Assembly: GCA_963922455.1 (NCBI GenBank) | Contig: CAWUIO010000021.1 | Coordinates: 1 to 64,000, forward strand | Length of the DNA stretch: 64,000 nt | Origin: CAWUIO01 sp963922455 | Lineage (GTDB): Bacteria > Bacteroidota > Bacteroidia > Cytophagales > Microscillaceae | Direction: 5' to 3' | Shown: positions 9,086 to 18,774 of the stretch, in pieces | Position numbering within the stretch: position 1 is the first letter of the stretch | Layout of the letters: each line of letters opens with the position of its first letter | Program-made: the position numbers and the translations under genes | Notes under the pieces: generated by a model | The model's input: the letters and a program-made list of their open reading frames with translations, nothing else | What the model was told of the DNA's origin: nothing | Database searches by the model: none

Positions 9086-9492
9086 ATTAGTTCGAGATTT
9101 GTAAATAGCCCGTTTTACAATATAATAAAGCCCTAGTATTTTTAGACTTTTTGACGGAATAAAGCTTGAGTTTTGGGGTAAAACAACAGTAGACCCCTAT
9201 CAGCTACGTTCATGTGTATACAAGCTGAGTAAGACTCAAAAAGCAAAAGCGGGGGTTAGACCCGTAGTATACCGGCCAAGCGCAGTTAAAAAAAGGAGTA
9301 TAATCGAAGAAGAATGTTGTGTATATATAACTCCCTAAGACCTACGCCCTAGTATATCTGATTACTAAAAAACATGAAAACCTGGCGTGGAATGCTCACA
9401 AAACCCTTTAAGGCAGACTGTGATATCCATTCATTAAGTCCCTAAAAAGCAATATGGAGCAGAATCAAAGCTAGATTTTAAATTCTGCTTAG

Positions 9493-9523
9493 TTACATCA
9501 TTATTTTTTAAGTAATGACGTAA
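9493..9523 (+). promoter_or_regulatory. Inverted repeat upstream of the ARPP-1 gene
   Basis: TTACATCATTA and TAATGACGTAA are 11-base arms with one mismatch around 9 bases, centred about 75 bases before the start at 9583. It could be an operator or a leader hairpin. The rest of the ~500-base divergent gap 9086-9582 shows no gene. Confidence 0.4.
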
Positions 9524-9582
9524 TAAACATGCAATAGACGAGTATTGTATTTGATCATTCTACTCATCAAAAATCTATCTCA

Positions 9583-10614
9583 ATGAAAAAATATCTTGTA
9601 TTTCTTATCAGCTGGCTGGGAATTTATGGGGCTACTGCCCAAGAGTATAATTACACCAACTTAGACTTCCAGTTTAAAGAAGCACCCACTATGAGGGCAG
9701 GTACTTCCTATATCACGTATAAAAACCTCCGTTTATATCCTATCCGGGCCAAACAGTCTTTCTTAAATCAAACCAAGGACCTGGGCACGTATACCCCCCT
9801 AAGGAAGGCATTGGCCAAAAAATGGGTGGTGATTACCGAACAAGAGGGAGATGTGCCTGCCGTACAGGAACAACTTACAAATAACATTCAGCAAGTACGA
9901 AACGATGTCGGTGGTGGGGCCACGGTAAACACACTGTTTATCGAGAACCTGTCCCAGGACAGTATTTATATTATGGCTGGGGAAATCGTTCAGGGGGGAA
10001 AGCAGGATCGGGTAATTGCCCAAGACATAGTCCTAGCCCCCAATCAAGGCAAAGTAGACTTATCGGTTTTTTGTGTAGAAAAAGGCCGATGGACCTATGG
10101 TGGTGGGGAAGACAAATCGTTTAACACGTATTATGGCCAGGGTAGCCTCAGTATGCGGGGGGTGGTTGATCAAAAACAAAATCAACAAAAAGTGTGGGAG
10201 GAAGTGGATAGGTCCAATAGTGTCAATAAAGTAGATAGTAAAACCAGCGCTTACACAGCGCAAAAATCTTCCGAAGATTTTCGGCAGAAACAGCAAGAAT
10301 ATATTGCCTATTTTAAAAAGCAATTTGCTCAAGAAGACCAAATCATTGGGGTCTTGGTAGCCACGGGTGACCGTATCGTGGGATGCGATATGTTTGCTTC
10401 TCCTCAACTTTTTAATAGTCAATTTGAAAGCCTGCTAGTGGCCTATAGCAGCGAAGCCATTACAGACGGAGCTCCATTGAAAATCCAAGAAAGCCAGGTA
10501 AAGGCCTATATGGACCAACTGCTAGCCAATCAAAACCAACAAAATAAATTTATCAAGGAGAAAGGAAAAGTCTTTGAAAATAAAAACCGAAAATTGCGGA
10601 TTTCCACGTATTAA
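9583..10614 (+). CDS. ARPP-1 (DUF6569) domain-containing secreted protein
   Basis: This 343-residue protein has a signal peptide (about 1-19, cut after TAQ). It then has a domain matching the ARG and Rhodanese-Phosphatase-superfamily-associated (ARPP-1) family. The recognisable core is NTLFIENLSQDSIYIMAGEI, VQGGKQDRVIAQD, then KVDLSVFCVEKGRW, followed by a Gln-rich helical region. The role of the family is unknown; the name reflects genomic association in some bacteria, not an activity. The ATG at 9583 starts the signal peptide. An inverted repeat lies about 60 bases upstream, and repeat copy 4 follows about 90 bases after the stop. Confidence 0.82.
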   Translation: MKKYLVFLISWLGIYGATAQEYNYTNLDFQFKEAPTMRAGTSYITYKNLRLYPIRAKQSFLNQTKDLGTYTPLRKALAKKWVVITEQEGDVPAVQEQLTNNIQQVRNDVGGGATVNTLFIENLSQDSIYIMAGEIVQGGKQDRVIAQDIVLAPNQGKVDLSVFCVEKGRWTYGGGEDKSFNTYYGQGSLSMRGVVDQKQNQQKVWEEVDRSNSVNKVDSKTSAYTAQKSSEDFRQKQQEYIAYFKKQFAQEDQIIGVLVATGDRIVGCDMFASPQLFNSQFESLLVAYSSEAITDGAPLKIQESQVKAYMDQLLANQNQQNKFIKEKGKVFENKNRKLRISTY

Positions 10615-10706
10615 ATGCTATCGATCCTGTTCAAGGCTTAGCCCTAGAAGCAAATCCTTATGAGCCGACCTATCCCTATGGACAAAATTGAAATGCTTAG
10701 GCACTA

Positions 10707-10835
10707 GGCTTAGGGATGGAACGGCCTGTTTGAGCTCGCCGCTGGATGCGCGGGGGCCAGCGAGTAGTGACAGCCCGACCCGCGCCTGCTCCAATTTTCA
10801 AGGAATTACCCAACTTCTAGGCGCGGGGAAGCCCC
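10707..10835 (+). repeat. 130-bp structured repeat, copy 4 (type A)
   Basis: Intact ends GGCTT/AAGCC. Hairpin CGCTGG/CCAGCG. Variable stem CCCGCGCCT/AGGCGCGGG, 9 bp. It lies between two genes that read in the same direction (ARPP-1 and caspase-like). Confidence 0.95.
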
Positions 10836-11000
10836 TGTAATTCCGTTTTATCATGTTTTAATGGCCCCAAAACCCTAATCATCCTTAAAGACAAGGTAAG
10901 ATTTAGCCAAAAACCACGGTTTTGCTTGAAAGCTGTTGAATATTTTACTTATTTTACTACATCAAGTAAACATGATCCACCGCCTCAAAGTCTGGGTTTT

Positions 11001-13451
11001 ATGAAAAATATTCGTATCTCATGGTTAAGTATTATACTTAGCTTTTTGCCTCTCTACCTCAGTGCCCAGTCCAATATGCTCACATGGCGGGAGCTCTTGC
11101 AAGAGGCCACCAATCATTATAATGAAGAAAAATATGCTGAGGCCCTTCAAGCGTTTGAGCAAGCCGAAAAGCTCTTTCCTACCGACACCTTTGCCGTAGT
11201 CATTGGCGCAGAGTGTGCAATTTTTGAAGAAAATTACCCCTTGGCCGAGAAAAAACTGGAAAACGCCATCAATTTTCTTAAGGTAAATGACCCCCTCTGG
11301 TATCAGTATTATTTATTTGTCCTAAAAACTCCGCTCAAAAAATATCCTGAGGCCCTTTCTTTTATCGAGCAAGCCCGCTCAAAATTCCCGAGCCAAGACA
11401 GTATTCAAAATGCGCTCGACCTGGAAGAATTGAATATATACCTCCTTACGGGAAATTTAGATAAAGCCCAAGAATCCCTAGAACAACTCGCCCAAAAACA
11501 ACCTGATAACCCTCAAATTACGTACAACTTAGGCGTATTGTATGCAGAACAGGGCAATACGGAAAAAGCTTTGGAGAGCTATCAAAAGACCTTAGCGCTC
11601 GATTCACGGTATCAGGATGCCTTTTACAACCTGGGAGTGCATTATTATAATGAAGCGGCCCGGTCGCTGGCCCAAATTAGCCAAATGGATGCCGAGACTT
11701 ACGCTCAAAGCGCTTCTAGTCAAGAAAAAGGGGTCATCCAAAACTTTGAAGAAGCCCGGGTTTATTTTAAGAGACTTTCCCAATTAGACCCAACCAACCT
11801 CGAGGCGCTAGGCTCTTTAAGTACCCTTGAGGCCAACTTGAAAAATCTCCAGGCCAACCAAAATCTCGTATCCAACTTACTAAGTGACACCCCCGAATCA
11901 CTCCAAAAAGTGAAGCTGGCCCTAGCCGATGAAGAAATCAAAAAGGCCGAAGAAGCCCGGGAAAAGTTATTGGCCGACTCCCTCCAAAAAGCGATACAAG
12001 ACGTAAAAGCCCGCGAAACCGAAAGGGCCCTTGCCCTCCAAAAAGCCGAAGAAGAAAAGGCTGTCCTCCAAAAAGCCTTAAAAAAGCAGAAAGAAGAGGC
12101 CCAAAAAGCCCAAACCGAAGAAAAGTTGGCCACCTTGAGTGCCAACCAACAAAACTTGATGGGTGAAATAGCGCAGCTTAAATCCCAATTGAGCCTAGCC
12201 GAAACCGAAAAAATAAAAGCCGAAGAAGCCGCCCGGCTAGCCGCCGAACTTGCCCTCCAAGCGGAAGAAGAACGTAAATTGGCCCAAAATACCGTAAGAG
12301 AGGAAGTAGAACATGCCAACCGGGGGGTCCAAACCCTCTTGGCTATCAGTGGCCTTCATTTCAAATACGAAGGCGAAGATGCCATTAGCCTCAAACGTGG
12401 CGATACTGGGCACCTTACCTTTACCGTAGAAAATTACGGCAACCAGGCCGCCAAAAATATCAGTGCCAACTTGACCCAGCCCATCCTAAACCCCGACATC
12501 CAATTTCCCAACCGTTTTGTGATTAAAGAGTTGGCCCCCGGCCAGAGGCAAGAGGTTGATATCCCTATCAGTTATCTGGAAAACAATTCCATCACTCAAG
12601 CGGTAAAGCAGATCGAAGGAGCCCTGAACAAAATGCGGGTCTTTATCAAAGATGAGCAGGGCCTTACCCTAGACTTGTTGGAGTTTGCCTTTGAGCTTGA
12701 AGATGTAACCCCAGACAGTGATCTGGATTTTGATGTGGCGAGCATTGGGCAAACAAACTTTTTATTACTTATCGGGGTAGACGATTACCAAGGTTGGCCT
12801 CCCTTGCGCAATGCGGTAAAAGATGCCCAAGATGTCCGAAATGCACTCTGGGACCGCTATCGCTTTGAGAAAGAACACACCTTTGAGCTCTATAATGATG
12901 AGGTAGTCAATGCCAAAATTATTAATGTCCTGCAAAAAATTAAATCGCAAATTGGCCCTAATGACAATTTAGTGATTTACTATTCAGGGCACGGCTTTTA
13001 CAATGCCGAGTTTGAAGCCGGCTACTGGATTCCCTACGATGCCCGAAAAGGGGAAGAAGCCGATTATTTTCCCAATGAAACCCTCTTGAAGTATTTAAAA
13101 TATATAGACACCAAGCACACTTTCTTGGTAGCCGATGCCTGTTTTTCGGGCTCTTTATTCATTGGCTCCTATCGGGGCTACATCGATGATGTTGAATCTA
13201 AAAAATCCCGCTGGGGACTCTCCTCGGGTAATTTAGAGTTTGTAGAAGATGGTTCGGGCGAAAATAGTCCATTTGCTACCTATCTGTTAAAATACCTTCG
13301 TGATAATGAAAAAACCCGCTTTCCCCTATCTGAGTTGACGCAATACGTAAAAGTAAAAGTTGCCGACAAAACCGACCAAACTCCCCAGGCTAGCCCTTTG
13401 CGTGGTTTGGGGCACGAAGGGGGTGAATTTGTTTTTTATTTAAAGCAATGA
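11001..13451 (+). CDS. TPR - coiled coil - caspase (peptidase C14) protein
   Basis: This 816-residue protein has these parts in order: a signal peptide (about 1-22, ending SAQ); tetratricopeptide repeats (about 30-270); a long Lys/Glu/Ala-rich coiled coil (about 310-440); a strand-rich CARDB-like domain (about 460-560); and a C-terminal caspase-type domain (about 580-816). The catalytic dyad is visible as His664 in YYSGHGFY and Cys714 in ADACFSGS. An intact dyad suggests an active orthocaspase that cleaves after basic or acidic residues; the specificity is not readable. The signal peptide implies export, so it is not a cytoplasmic suicide protease unless retained. The ATG at 11001 is chosen because the upstream extension lies before the signal peptide. 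Repeat copy 5 starts two bases after the stop. Confidence 0.88.
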   Translation: MKNIRISWLSIILSFLPLYLSAQSNMLTWRELLQEATNHYNEEKYAEALQAFEQAEKLFPTDTFAVVIGAECAIFEENYPLAEKKLENAINFLKVNDPLWYQYYLFVLKTPLKKYPEALSFIEQARSKFPSQDSIQNALDLEELNIYLLTGNLDKAQESLEQLAQKQPDNPQITYNLGVLYAEQGNTEKALESYQKTLALDSRYQDAFYNLGVHYYNEAARSLAQISQMDAETYAQSASSQEKGVIQNFEEARVYFKRLSQLDPTNLEALGSLSTLEANLKNLQANQNLVSNLLSDTPESLQKVKLALADEEIKKAEEAREKLLADSLQKAIQDVKARETERALALQKAEEEKAVLQKALKKQKEEAQKAQTEEKLATLSANQQNLMGEIAQLKSQLSLAETEKIKAEEAARLAAELALQAEEERKLAQNTVREEVEHANRGVQTLLAISGLHFKYEGEDAISLKRGDTGHLTFTVENYGNQAAKNISANLTQPILNPDIQFPNRFVIKELAPGQRQEVDIPISYLENNSITQAVKQIEGALNKMRVFIKDEQGLTLDLLEFAFELEDVTPDSDLDFDVASIGQTNFLLLIGVDDYQGWPPLRNAVKDAQDVRNALWDRYRFEKEHTFELYNDEVVNAKIINVLQKIKSQIGPNDNLVIYYSGHGFYNAEFEAGYWIPYDARKGEEADYFPNETLLKYLKYIDTKHTFLVADACFSGSLFIGSYRGYIDDVESKKSRWGLSSGNLEFVEDGSGENSPFATYLLKYLRDNEKTRFPLSELTQYVKVKVADKTDQTPQASPLRGLGHEGGEFVFYLKQ

Positions 13452-13452
13452 T

Positions 13453-13581
13453 GGGGCTTGCCCGCGCATTCCGTTTGAGCATCCTTAGGGACAATCCAGC
13501 GGGCGCGGGCCGGGCTGTCACTACTCGCTGGCCCCCGCGCATCCAGCGGCGAGCTCAAACAGGCCGTTCCATCCCTAAGCC
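13453..13581 (-). repeat. 130-bp structured repeat, copy 5 (type A)
   Basis: Element orientation is minus; it fills the gap between two convergent genes, starting two bases after the caspase gene stop. Variable stem GCCCGCGC/GCGCGGGC (8 bp). The loop contains fragments resembling the element's own motifs (TTTGAGC, CTTAGGGA), as if rearranged. Confidence 0.95.
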
Positions 13582-13606
13582 AAAAAAAGAGCCTGGGCAG
13601 CCGCGT

Positions 13607-15820
13607 TTAGGGCAGAAGTTCTCCTTGGCTATTCACGCCTATTAAGCCATGCAGTGATTTAAGCCAATCATAATTGGGCAGTTTGGGGCTTCCCTCTCTA
13701 TACAAAAGGTACATATGATCTTGGCTTACTTTGAAAGCCTTTGTGATATACACGGCCTTTTCAGAGGCAAACCATTGCGTTTTACCCACTTCTCCTTGCT
13801 TATTAACCGGGGTAATGAAGATATTGGTAGATTTCATGTCCCTCCCGGCCTTGCTTTGCATCTTGGGCAAGCCTTTGGCCGTGAGTTCGGAAAAATTGCC
13901 CAATAGCAAATAACTGCTATCCGTCTCGATCAACTCAAGCGCTTGCAATTGTCCCTTAATCTCTTCTTGGGTCTTCCAAAGTAAATTGAGCGTATCCCCA
14001 AATTGCCATAAGTCCAAAGGGTAATTTTTAGCCGGAGTAAACCCAAAGCTTTTGCCATACGTAGCCAGTCCTAATTGTCCCGCATCGATATTGTAATGCA
14101 TCAGCACGGGAAGGGAAAAGCCATCCAAGACCTGCTCTTTGAGAATTTTCCCCTGGCCATCCATCTTCAATAAAGTGTTACTTTTCACTTCATCGCCACT
14201 GGGGCTGAGTTTGCTAAGGCTCAAAAAGCACCCATCATCGCTTACACTCAAGGTGTTTACCAGGGAGATGGTCGTGCTGTCTTTTTCCGTATCTAGCAAT
14301 TTAAACCACTTCACTTTATTAGAAGAATCTACCTTGGCTACGAACCCATGCGTAAAGCCTTGGCTTTTCTTACACCCTCCTAGGTACATATTGCCTTCAA
14401 TATCTTCTTGATGGCAATACGTCACAACATCGGCCAAGGCTGGTAATTCTTGCTTTTCCGAACAAACCGAAAGGGTATCCCTCCGGTACACTGCCAAGCG
14501 CCCCGGGTTGACGGTCCTCTCCGCCTCAGCTAATAACTGGCCTAGGAGTAGGTCTTGGTTCTTCTTTCTTTCCTTTTGTAAAAACTGCTTTTCCTGCTTG
14601 GTGTAACTCACAAAATTTGCCCTGCCTTGATAGACTTCCTTGATCAAGGCCTCGTGTTTGGCCATGGCTTCGGGAGTACTTTTCTCCAACAGTTTTTCAC
14701 AAGAGTTCTGGGCTTGGGTGGTGCTTTGTAAGGTTCGGTTGCTTAGGGTGGCCAATTTTAAAGGGCGGGAGCGGTCATTGGAATCGGGTCGGGCGGCGGC
14801 GGCTATTAAATAGTCTACCTTGCTTTGATAGTAACGGGTCAAGCCAGTAATTACAGAGCCGTAATCATATTTTTCAATTAGAAATACACTGGCCCTGTCG
14901 GGAATAAGTGCTTGATATTTTTCTGGCGAGCCATCAAACTGCTTTAAAGATACTTGTGCTTGCTTAATCAATTCGCGAGCCGCTTTGCGTAGGTTTTGTA
15001 TATCCCCAGCGAGCAAGGCCTTTACTTCATCTACCCAAGTTCCGTAGTCCCACAAAACAATGTTTTCCTGCAAAAAGTCTACTCGGGGCACGAGCCCATC
15101 CAAGCGGTAGTTATCCACGGTTTTAATCTCTGCTTTTTGCTTATATCCTTTGAGAGGATAGGCCTGAGTCAAACGGGTAAAATCCTTAAAATAGTATTGG
15201 GTAGAATCAGAAAACACTTTTAATTGATCCAGTTTTTCGACTACATCCGTATCGGCCAACATGAGCAGCTCTTCCAAGGTAGCATACTTTTCTATCAGCT
15301 CATCAAAGATCTTGGTAGCTTGGTCATAATTGCGCACACTGGCTATAAACGGGACGAGGCTCTTAGCCAGATTATCCCGATATTCTTGAAAATAGGCAAT
15401 ACGCTCATCGAGAAAAGCCACTACCTTTTCTGGGGAGACACTGTACTTTTTCTCATTATTGGGGTCTACTTCGTGAAAATCTTCGTAAAACTCCTTTTCT
15501 TTCTCAATAACCTTGGGGTCAGACAAAGTCTTGGATAGGCCATAATAATATATGGCACTATCGGCATAGGTAATAAGCAGATTCCCTTCTTTGAGGGGGT
15601 CAAAGGAGTCGGCCCGTTTATCATTATACAAGCCCAGTTGGTACCAAGCATTTGGGCTTGTGTTTTCCTGCCTTACAAATGCTTGAATCGTAAGATAAGC
15701 GGCACGATAATCGGCGTTTTTAAGGTTAGGGTAAATATTCTTATAGCGTAATTTTTGCCCAAACACTGGGAGCGTAGCCAAGAGTGAGGCAAATAAGAGG
15801 TATATTCTGATTGTGTTCAT
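13607..15820 (-). CDS. Secreted protein of unknown function, downstream partner of PD40-OmpA
   Basis: I do not recognise this 737-residue protein. It has a signal peptide (about 1-21, ending VFGQ). A largely helical N-terminal half with TPR-like character comes next (AYLTIQAFVRQENTSPNAWYQLG near residue 45). The strand-rich C-terminal half has kelch/propeller-like repeats (GNMYLGGCKK, GFVAKVDSSNKVKWFK, NIFITPVNKQGEV). The start at 15820 follows the upstream OmpA-family stop by only 30 bases, so the two are probably one transcript and may form one envelope complex. The ATG at 15820 begins the signal peptide, and an in-frame upstream start would almost reach the previous gene. Confidence 0.6.
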   Translation of the reverse strand: MNTIRIYLLFASLLATLPVFGQKLRYKNIYPNLKNADYRAAYLTIQAFVRQENTSPNAWYQLGLYNDKRADSFDPLKEGNLLITYADSAIYYYGLSKTLSDPKVIEKEKEFYEDFHEVDPNNEKKYSVSPEKVVAFLDERIAYFQEYRDNLAKSLVPFIASVRNYDQATKIFDELIEKYATLEELLMLADTDVVEKLDQLKVFSDSTQYYFKDFTRLTQAYPLKGYKQKAEIKTVDNYRLDGLVPRVDFLQENIVLWDYGTWVDEVKALLAGDIQNLRKAARELIKQAQVSLKQFDGSPEKYQALIPDRASVFLIEKYDYGSVITGLTRYYQSKVDYLIAAAARPDSNDRSRPLKLATLSNRTLQSTTQAQNSCEKLLEKSTPEAMAKHEALIKEVYQGRANFVSYTKQEKQFLQKERKKNQDLLLGQLLAEAERTVNPGRLAVYRRDTLSVCSEKQELPALADVVTYCHQEDIEGNMYLGGCKKSQGFTHGFVAKVDSSNKVKWFKLLDTEKDSTTISLVNTLSVSDDGCFLSLSKLSPSGDEVKSNTLLKMDGQGKILKEQVLDGFSLPVLMHYNIDAGQLGLATYGKSFGFTPAKNYPLDLWQFGDTLNLLWKTQEEIKGQLQALELIETDSSYLLLGNFSELTAKGLPKMQSKAGRDMKSTNIFITPVNKQGEVGKTQWFASEKAVYITKAFKVSQDHMYLLYREGSPKLPNYDWLKSLHGLIGVNSQGELLP

Positions 15821-15850
15821 AGGGGGTACACTAGGCTTTGTCAAAGTAGG

Positions 15851-17905
15851 TTAGAGGCTAAGGATAATTAACTCAAAACGGCGATTTTTAGCCATATTTT
15901 CGGGGCTATCATTGGGTACTAGGGGTTTTTCCTCCCCGTAGCCTTTGGCTTCCAAACGGCTGGGGTCTACCGATTCGGCCACGAGAAAATCATAGACACT
16001 TTGGGCCCGTTTTCGGGAAAGGGCCATGTTGTAGCGGGCCGAGCTTTTACTATCGGTATGGGCTGCCACCTCAATTTTGATATTAGGGTTATCAATGAGC
16101 AAGGCTAAGATGCGGTTTAGTTCGCGCACCGAGTTGTCATTGAGCTCAGATGAACCACTTTCAAACGTAATATTATAAAGCTCTAATTTTGTGTTTGGTT
16201 TGAGTGGGGTGAGTTTCAAATCCAGTCTGCGGCGATTTTTTTGATTTTTCTTGCCCTCCTCTTGTATGGTATTGTCCTCAAAAAAAGCGTATCCTTTGGG
16301 GGTTTTCACTTCTACATCATATTCGTCTCCCTGTCGTATCTTAATACTATATCCATTGTCGCCCCGAGTCAAATCCTCAGGTTTTAACACAATGGTTTCA
16401 TCCCGGTTTTTATTAATTAAGACTACTTCAACGGGCAGGCTCTCATTGGTTTCCAAATCACTAATAGAAATGGCAAAGTCTACTTTGGTAGGCCTCAGCT
16501 CAATGTCTTTTTCGTAATTACGGTACTTCACGTAGGAACTTAAATCATATACAAAACTGGTATCCTGAAAATTTTCGGCACTTATACGCACGTCATACAC
16601 CTCACCAATTGGCAAATTAAGATGGATCCTTCCATTTTCGGCCCTGCCCGATAATTCGCTGAGCTCTTGGTCACTTCCCTTTAAAAACACGTGCACATCC
16701 GAGCTGACGGGTTCGTAGAGCTCCAAATCTTGCACACTTACCAGAAGGTCTACCTGTTGGAATAGTTGTATATCCCGATTAAACTCTTGATACTTGTCTA
16801 ATTGACTCAGGTCAAAGTTAAAATTGTAATACGAGTAACCAGGAGCCTGTACTTCAATGTTATATTCCCGGCCTTCCGAAAGTACTGCCGTAAACCTTCC
16901 GTCGCTGGAGTTGCTTTCCAATTGCATTACCTGTTCGGTTGTGCGGGCATCACTGATATTGAGGGTAGAAGCTACCCCTTTTTTGCTATCCAAATCGCTG
17001 ATGTAACCTTGGATGGTAATATTCATGGATTGTCGTAGCTCCTCAGGTATGGTAACCGTTTGAATATCTCCATTATGAAAATGATAGAGGATATCCCCAG
17101 AAGCCGAAACGGAGGCAAACTGATCACTGCCCTCGGTGCTGGCAAAATCCATATGCAGGGGCGTAGACCAATCCCCAACGGCATTGGATTTGGAAAGGTA
17201 GAGGTCAAAGTTGCCCATCCCCCCTTCTCTTACCGAAGAGAAAATAAGGGTCCGGTTATCAGATAAAATCCGGGGAGCTCTTTCACAATCCAAATTAATT
17301 GGAGCTGGTAGTGGTTTGGGCTTTTGCCAATTACCTTGAGCATCCCTCTCCGAGACAAATATGGTATAGCACAAAAGCTGTCCCTTTGACTTTTTCTGTA
17401 TATCACTTTCGGGGTTTTCTCGGATAAAATATAACTTCTGACCGTCGGCCGAAATGGAAGGAAAGCCTTCATAGTCTTCGGTATTGATGGGAGAACCAAT
17501 GTTGATAGGTTCCGACCAAGCCTCACCTTCTCGTACAGAATAATAAATATCCTCTCTCCCCAAGGATTCTGAAAAGGAAGCAAAGAAGTAAAGCGTATTG
17601 CCATCATAACTAATGGAAGGTCCTCCGATTAAGTCGTTGCTGGAGCCATAATTATTTACAGCCTCAATAGATTTAGGCTCCGACCATGCCCCCTCGGCGT
17701 AGCGGGACTCATAAATGCGCCATGCCCCTTCCTTATTTCCTTCAAAAAAAAGGGACTTGCCATCGGCACTAACGGTGGGTGCATATTCAGTATAATCGGA
17801 GCTATTAATTTGGGAGGATACTTGTGTGTGAGCATCTTGAGCAGATGCAATAGGTATTCCCCAATATAAGAATACCGCTATCAATACATTTCTCTTATAA
17901 AACAT
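15851..17905 (-). CDS. OmpA-family protein with PD40 (WD40-like) propeller
   Basis: This 684-residue protein has a signal peptide (about 1-23). A propeller of PD40 repeats follows (APTVSADGKSLFFEG, PSISYDGNTLYFFAS, PSISADGQKLYFI, APRILSDNRTLIFSS). Three carboxypeptidase-regulatory-like segments come next, then a C-terminal OmpA peptidoglycan-binding domain (about 580-684) with NITFESGSSELND, HTDSKSSARYNMALSRKRA and the ending NRRFELIIL. Proteins of this design anchor outer-membrane or T9SS-linked complexes to peptidoglycan in Bacteroidota. No PorP/SprF-type barrel gene is next to it, so a gliding or T9SS role is only a possibility. The ATG at 17905 begins the signal peptide. Confidence 0.87.
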   Translation of the reverse strand: MFYKRNVLIAVFLYWGIPIASAQDAHTQVSSQINSSDYTEYAPTVSADGKSLFFEGNKEGAWRIYESRYAEGAWSEPKSIEAVNNYGSSNDLIGGPSISYDGNTLYFFASFSESLGREDIYYSVREGEAWSEPINIGSPINTEDYEGFPSISADGQKLYFIRENPESDIQKKSKGQLLCYTIFVSERDAQGNWQKPKPLPAPINLDCERAPRILSDNRTLIFSSVREGGMGNFDLYLSKSNAVGDWSTPLHMDFASTEGSDQFASVSASGDILYHFHNGDIQTVTIPEELRQSMNITIQGYISDLDSKKGVASTLNISDARTTEQVMQLESNSSDGRFTAVLSEGREYNIEVQAPGYSYYNFNFDLSQLDKYQEFNRDIQLFQQVDLLVSVQDLELYEPVSSDVHVFLKGSDQELSELSGRAENGRIHLNLPIGEVYDVRISAENFQDTSFVYDLSSYVKYRNYEKDIELRPTKVDFAISISDLETNESLPVEVVLINKNRDETIVLKPEDLTRGDNGYSIKIRQGDEYDVEVKTPKGYAFFEDNTIQEEGKKNQKNRRRLDLKLTPLKPNTKLELYNITFESGSSELNDNSVRELNRILALLIDNPNIKIEVAAHTDSKSSARYNMALSRKRAQSVYDFLVAESVDPSRLEAKGYGEEKPLVPNDSPENMAKNRRFELIILSL

Positions 17906-18131
17906 GCCAAAGTTCCCTTGATTGTACACGTGGATCAACATCAGGCGATTAATAGCGACTTTGCTTTTTAAAAAACCGCTTCACCTTATTCTTGCAAGTA
18001 AAGCATCTATTCAGAAAAAGTCAAACCTAGGCGCCTTGTATACGGGATAAACTGGCTTAAATAGCTAGAAAACAGAGCCTACTGTCATATTTGCAAGCTT
18101 GTTATTCATTCGGGCTGGCTCCAGCCGGAGA

Positions 18132-18587
18132 CTAATAGTCTACTTTTTTGCGGTTTTGCTTTTTCTCTCCGTGTTTCTTCTTTCGGTTTAAGCGTTCTTT
18201 TTGGCTAGAAAGGGTAGCCTTGGTAGGTTTTCTCTTTTTTTGGGGAGTACATACTTTTTCCAAAATCTGCTCAAAGCGCTTGATGGCTGCCTGCTTATTA
18301 GCCAACTGGGTCCGTTCGCTTTGGGCATGAATGATTAGCACCCCTTCTTTGCTCAAGCGGTTTTCCAAGGCGTTCTTAATTCTTTTCTTTTCAACATCCC
18401 GCAACAACTTAGAATTGAGCACATCAAAATAAAGCGTGACTTTTGAGTTTACCTTATTGACATTTTGCCCCCCAGGTCCCCCACTCCGAGAAGTTTGAAA
18501 GGTTAATTCTTGATGTAATTGCTTCTTTTTTGCAAAGTTTAGCTTTGCCTTCGGCTTATTATTTTGATTGATTTTGCTTTGATCCAC
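18132..18587 (-). CDS. arfB: Alternative ribosome-rescue factor / peptidyl-tRNA hydrolase ArfB
   Basis: This 151-residue protein has the release-factor-type GGQ motif at residues 39-41 within SRSGGPGGQNVNKV. It has a short catalytic domain and a Lys/Arg-rich C-terminal tail (KKRKPTKATLSSQKERLNRKKK), which in ArfB enters the empty mRNA channel of stalled ribosomes. It frees ribosomes stuck on mRNAs lacking a stop codon by hydrolysing peptidyl-tRNA. It lacks the codon-recognition domain of RF1/RF2, which excludes a normal release factor. The start is a GTG at 18587; an ATG does not occur upstream in frame close by. It is divergent from the haemoglobin gene. Confidence 0.9.
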   Translation of the reverse strand: MDQSKINQNNKPKAKLNFAKKKQLHQELTFQTSRSGGPGGQNVNKVNSKVTLYFDVLNSKLLRDVEKKRIKNALENRLSKEGVLIIHAQSERTQLANKQAAIKRFEQILEKVCTPQKKRKPTKATLSSQKERLNRKKKHGEKKQNRKKVDY

Positions 18588-18774
18588 TTTTTTAAATTTT
18601 TGATGAGTCTCCTCAATATGTATTTTATTCTTTTGCTTTAAGTCCTTAAACTCAAAATTGTCTGCTTAGGCCAATTTTTTTGAGGCCATAAATCAAGGAT
18701 TGGGTATTTTTCATCCATGCTTTACATTATTCCGATTTAGCGTACTTATAAGAGAATATCAAATTTTGCCCCCC

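Noticed and set aside
11762..12319. A 185-codon minus-strand frame rich in Ser, Phe and Ala
   Set aside because: It is the antisense shadow of the Lys/Glu/Ala-rich coiled coil of the caspase-like gene.
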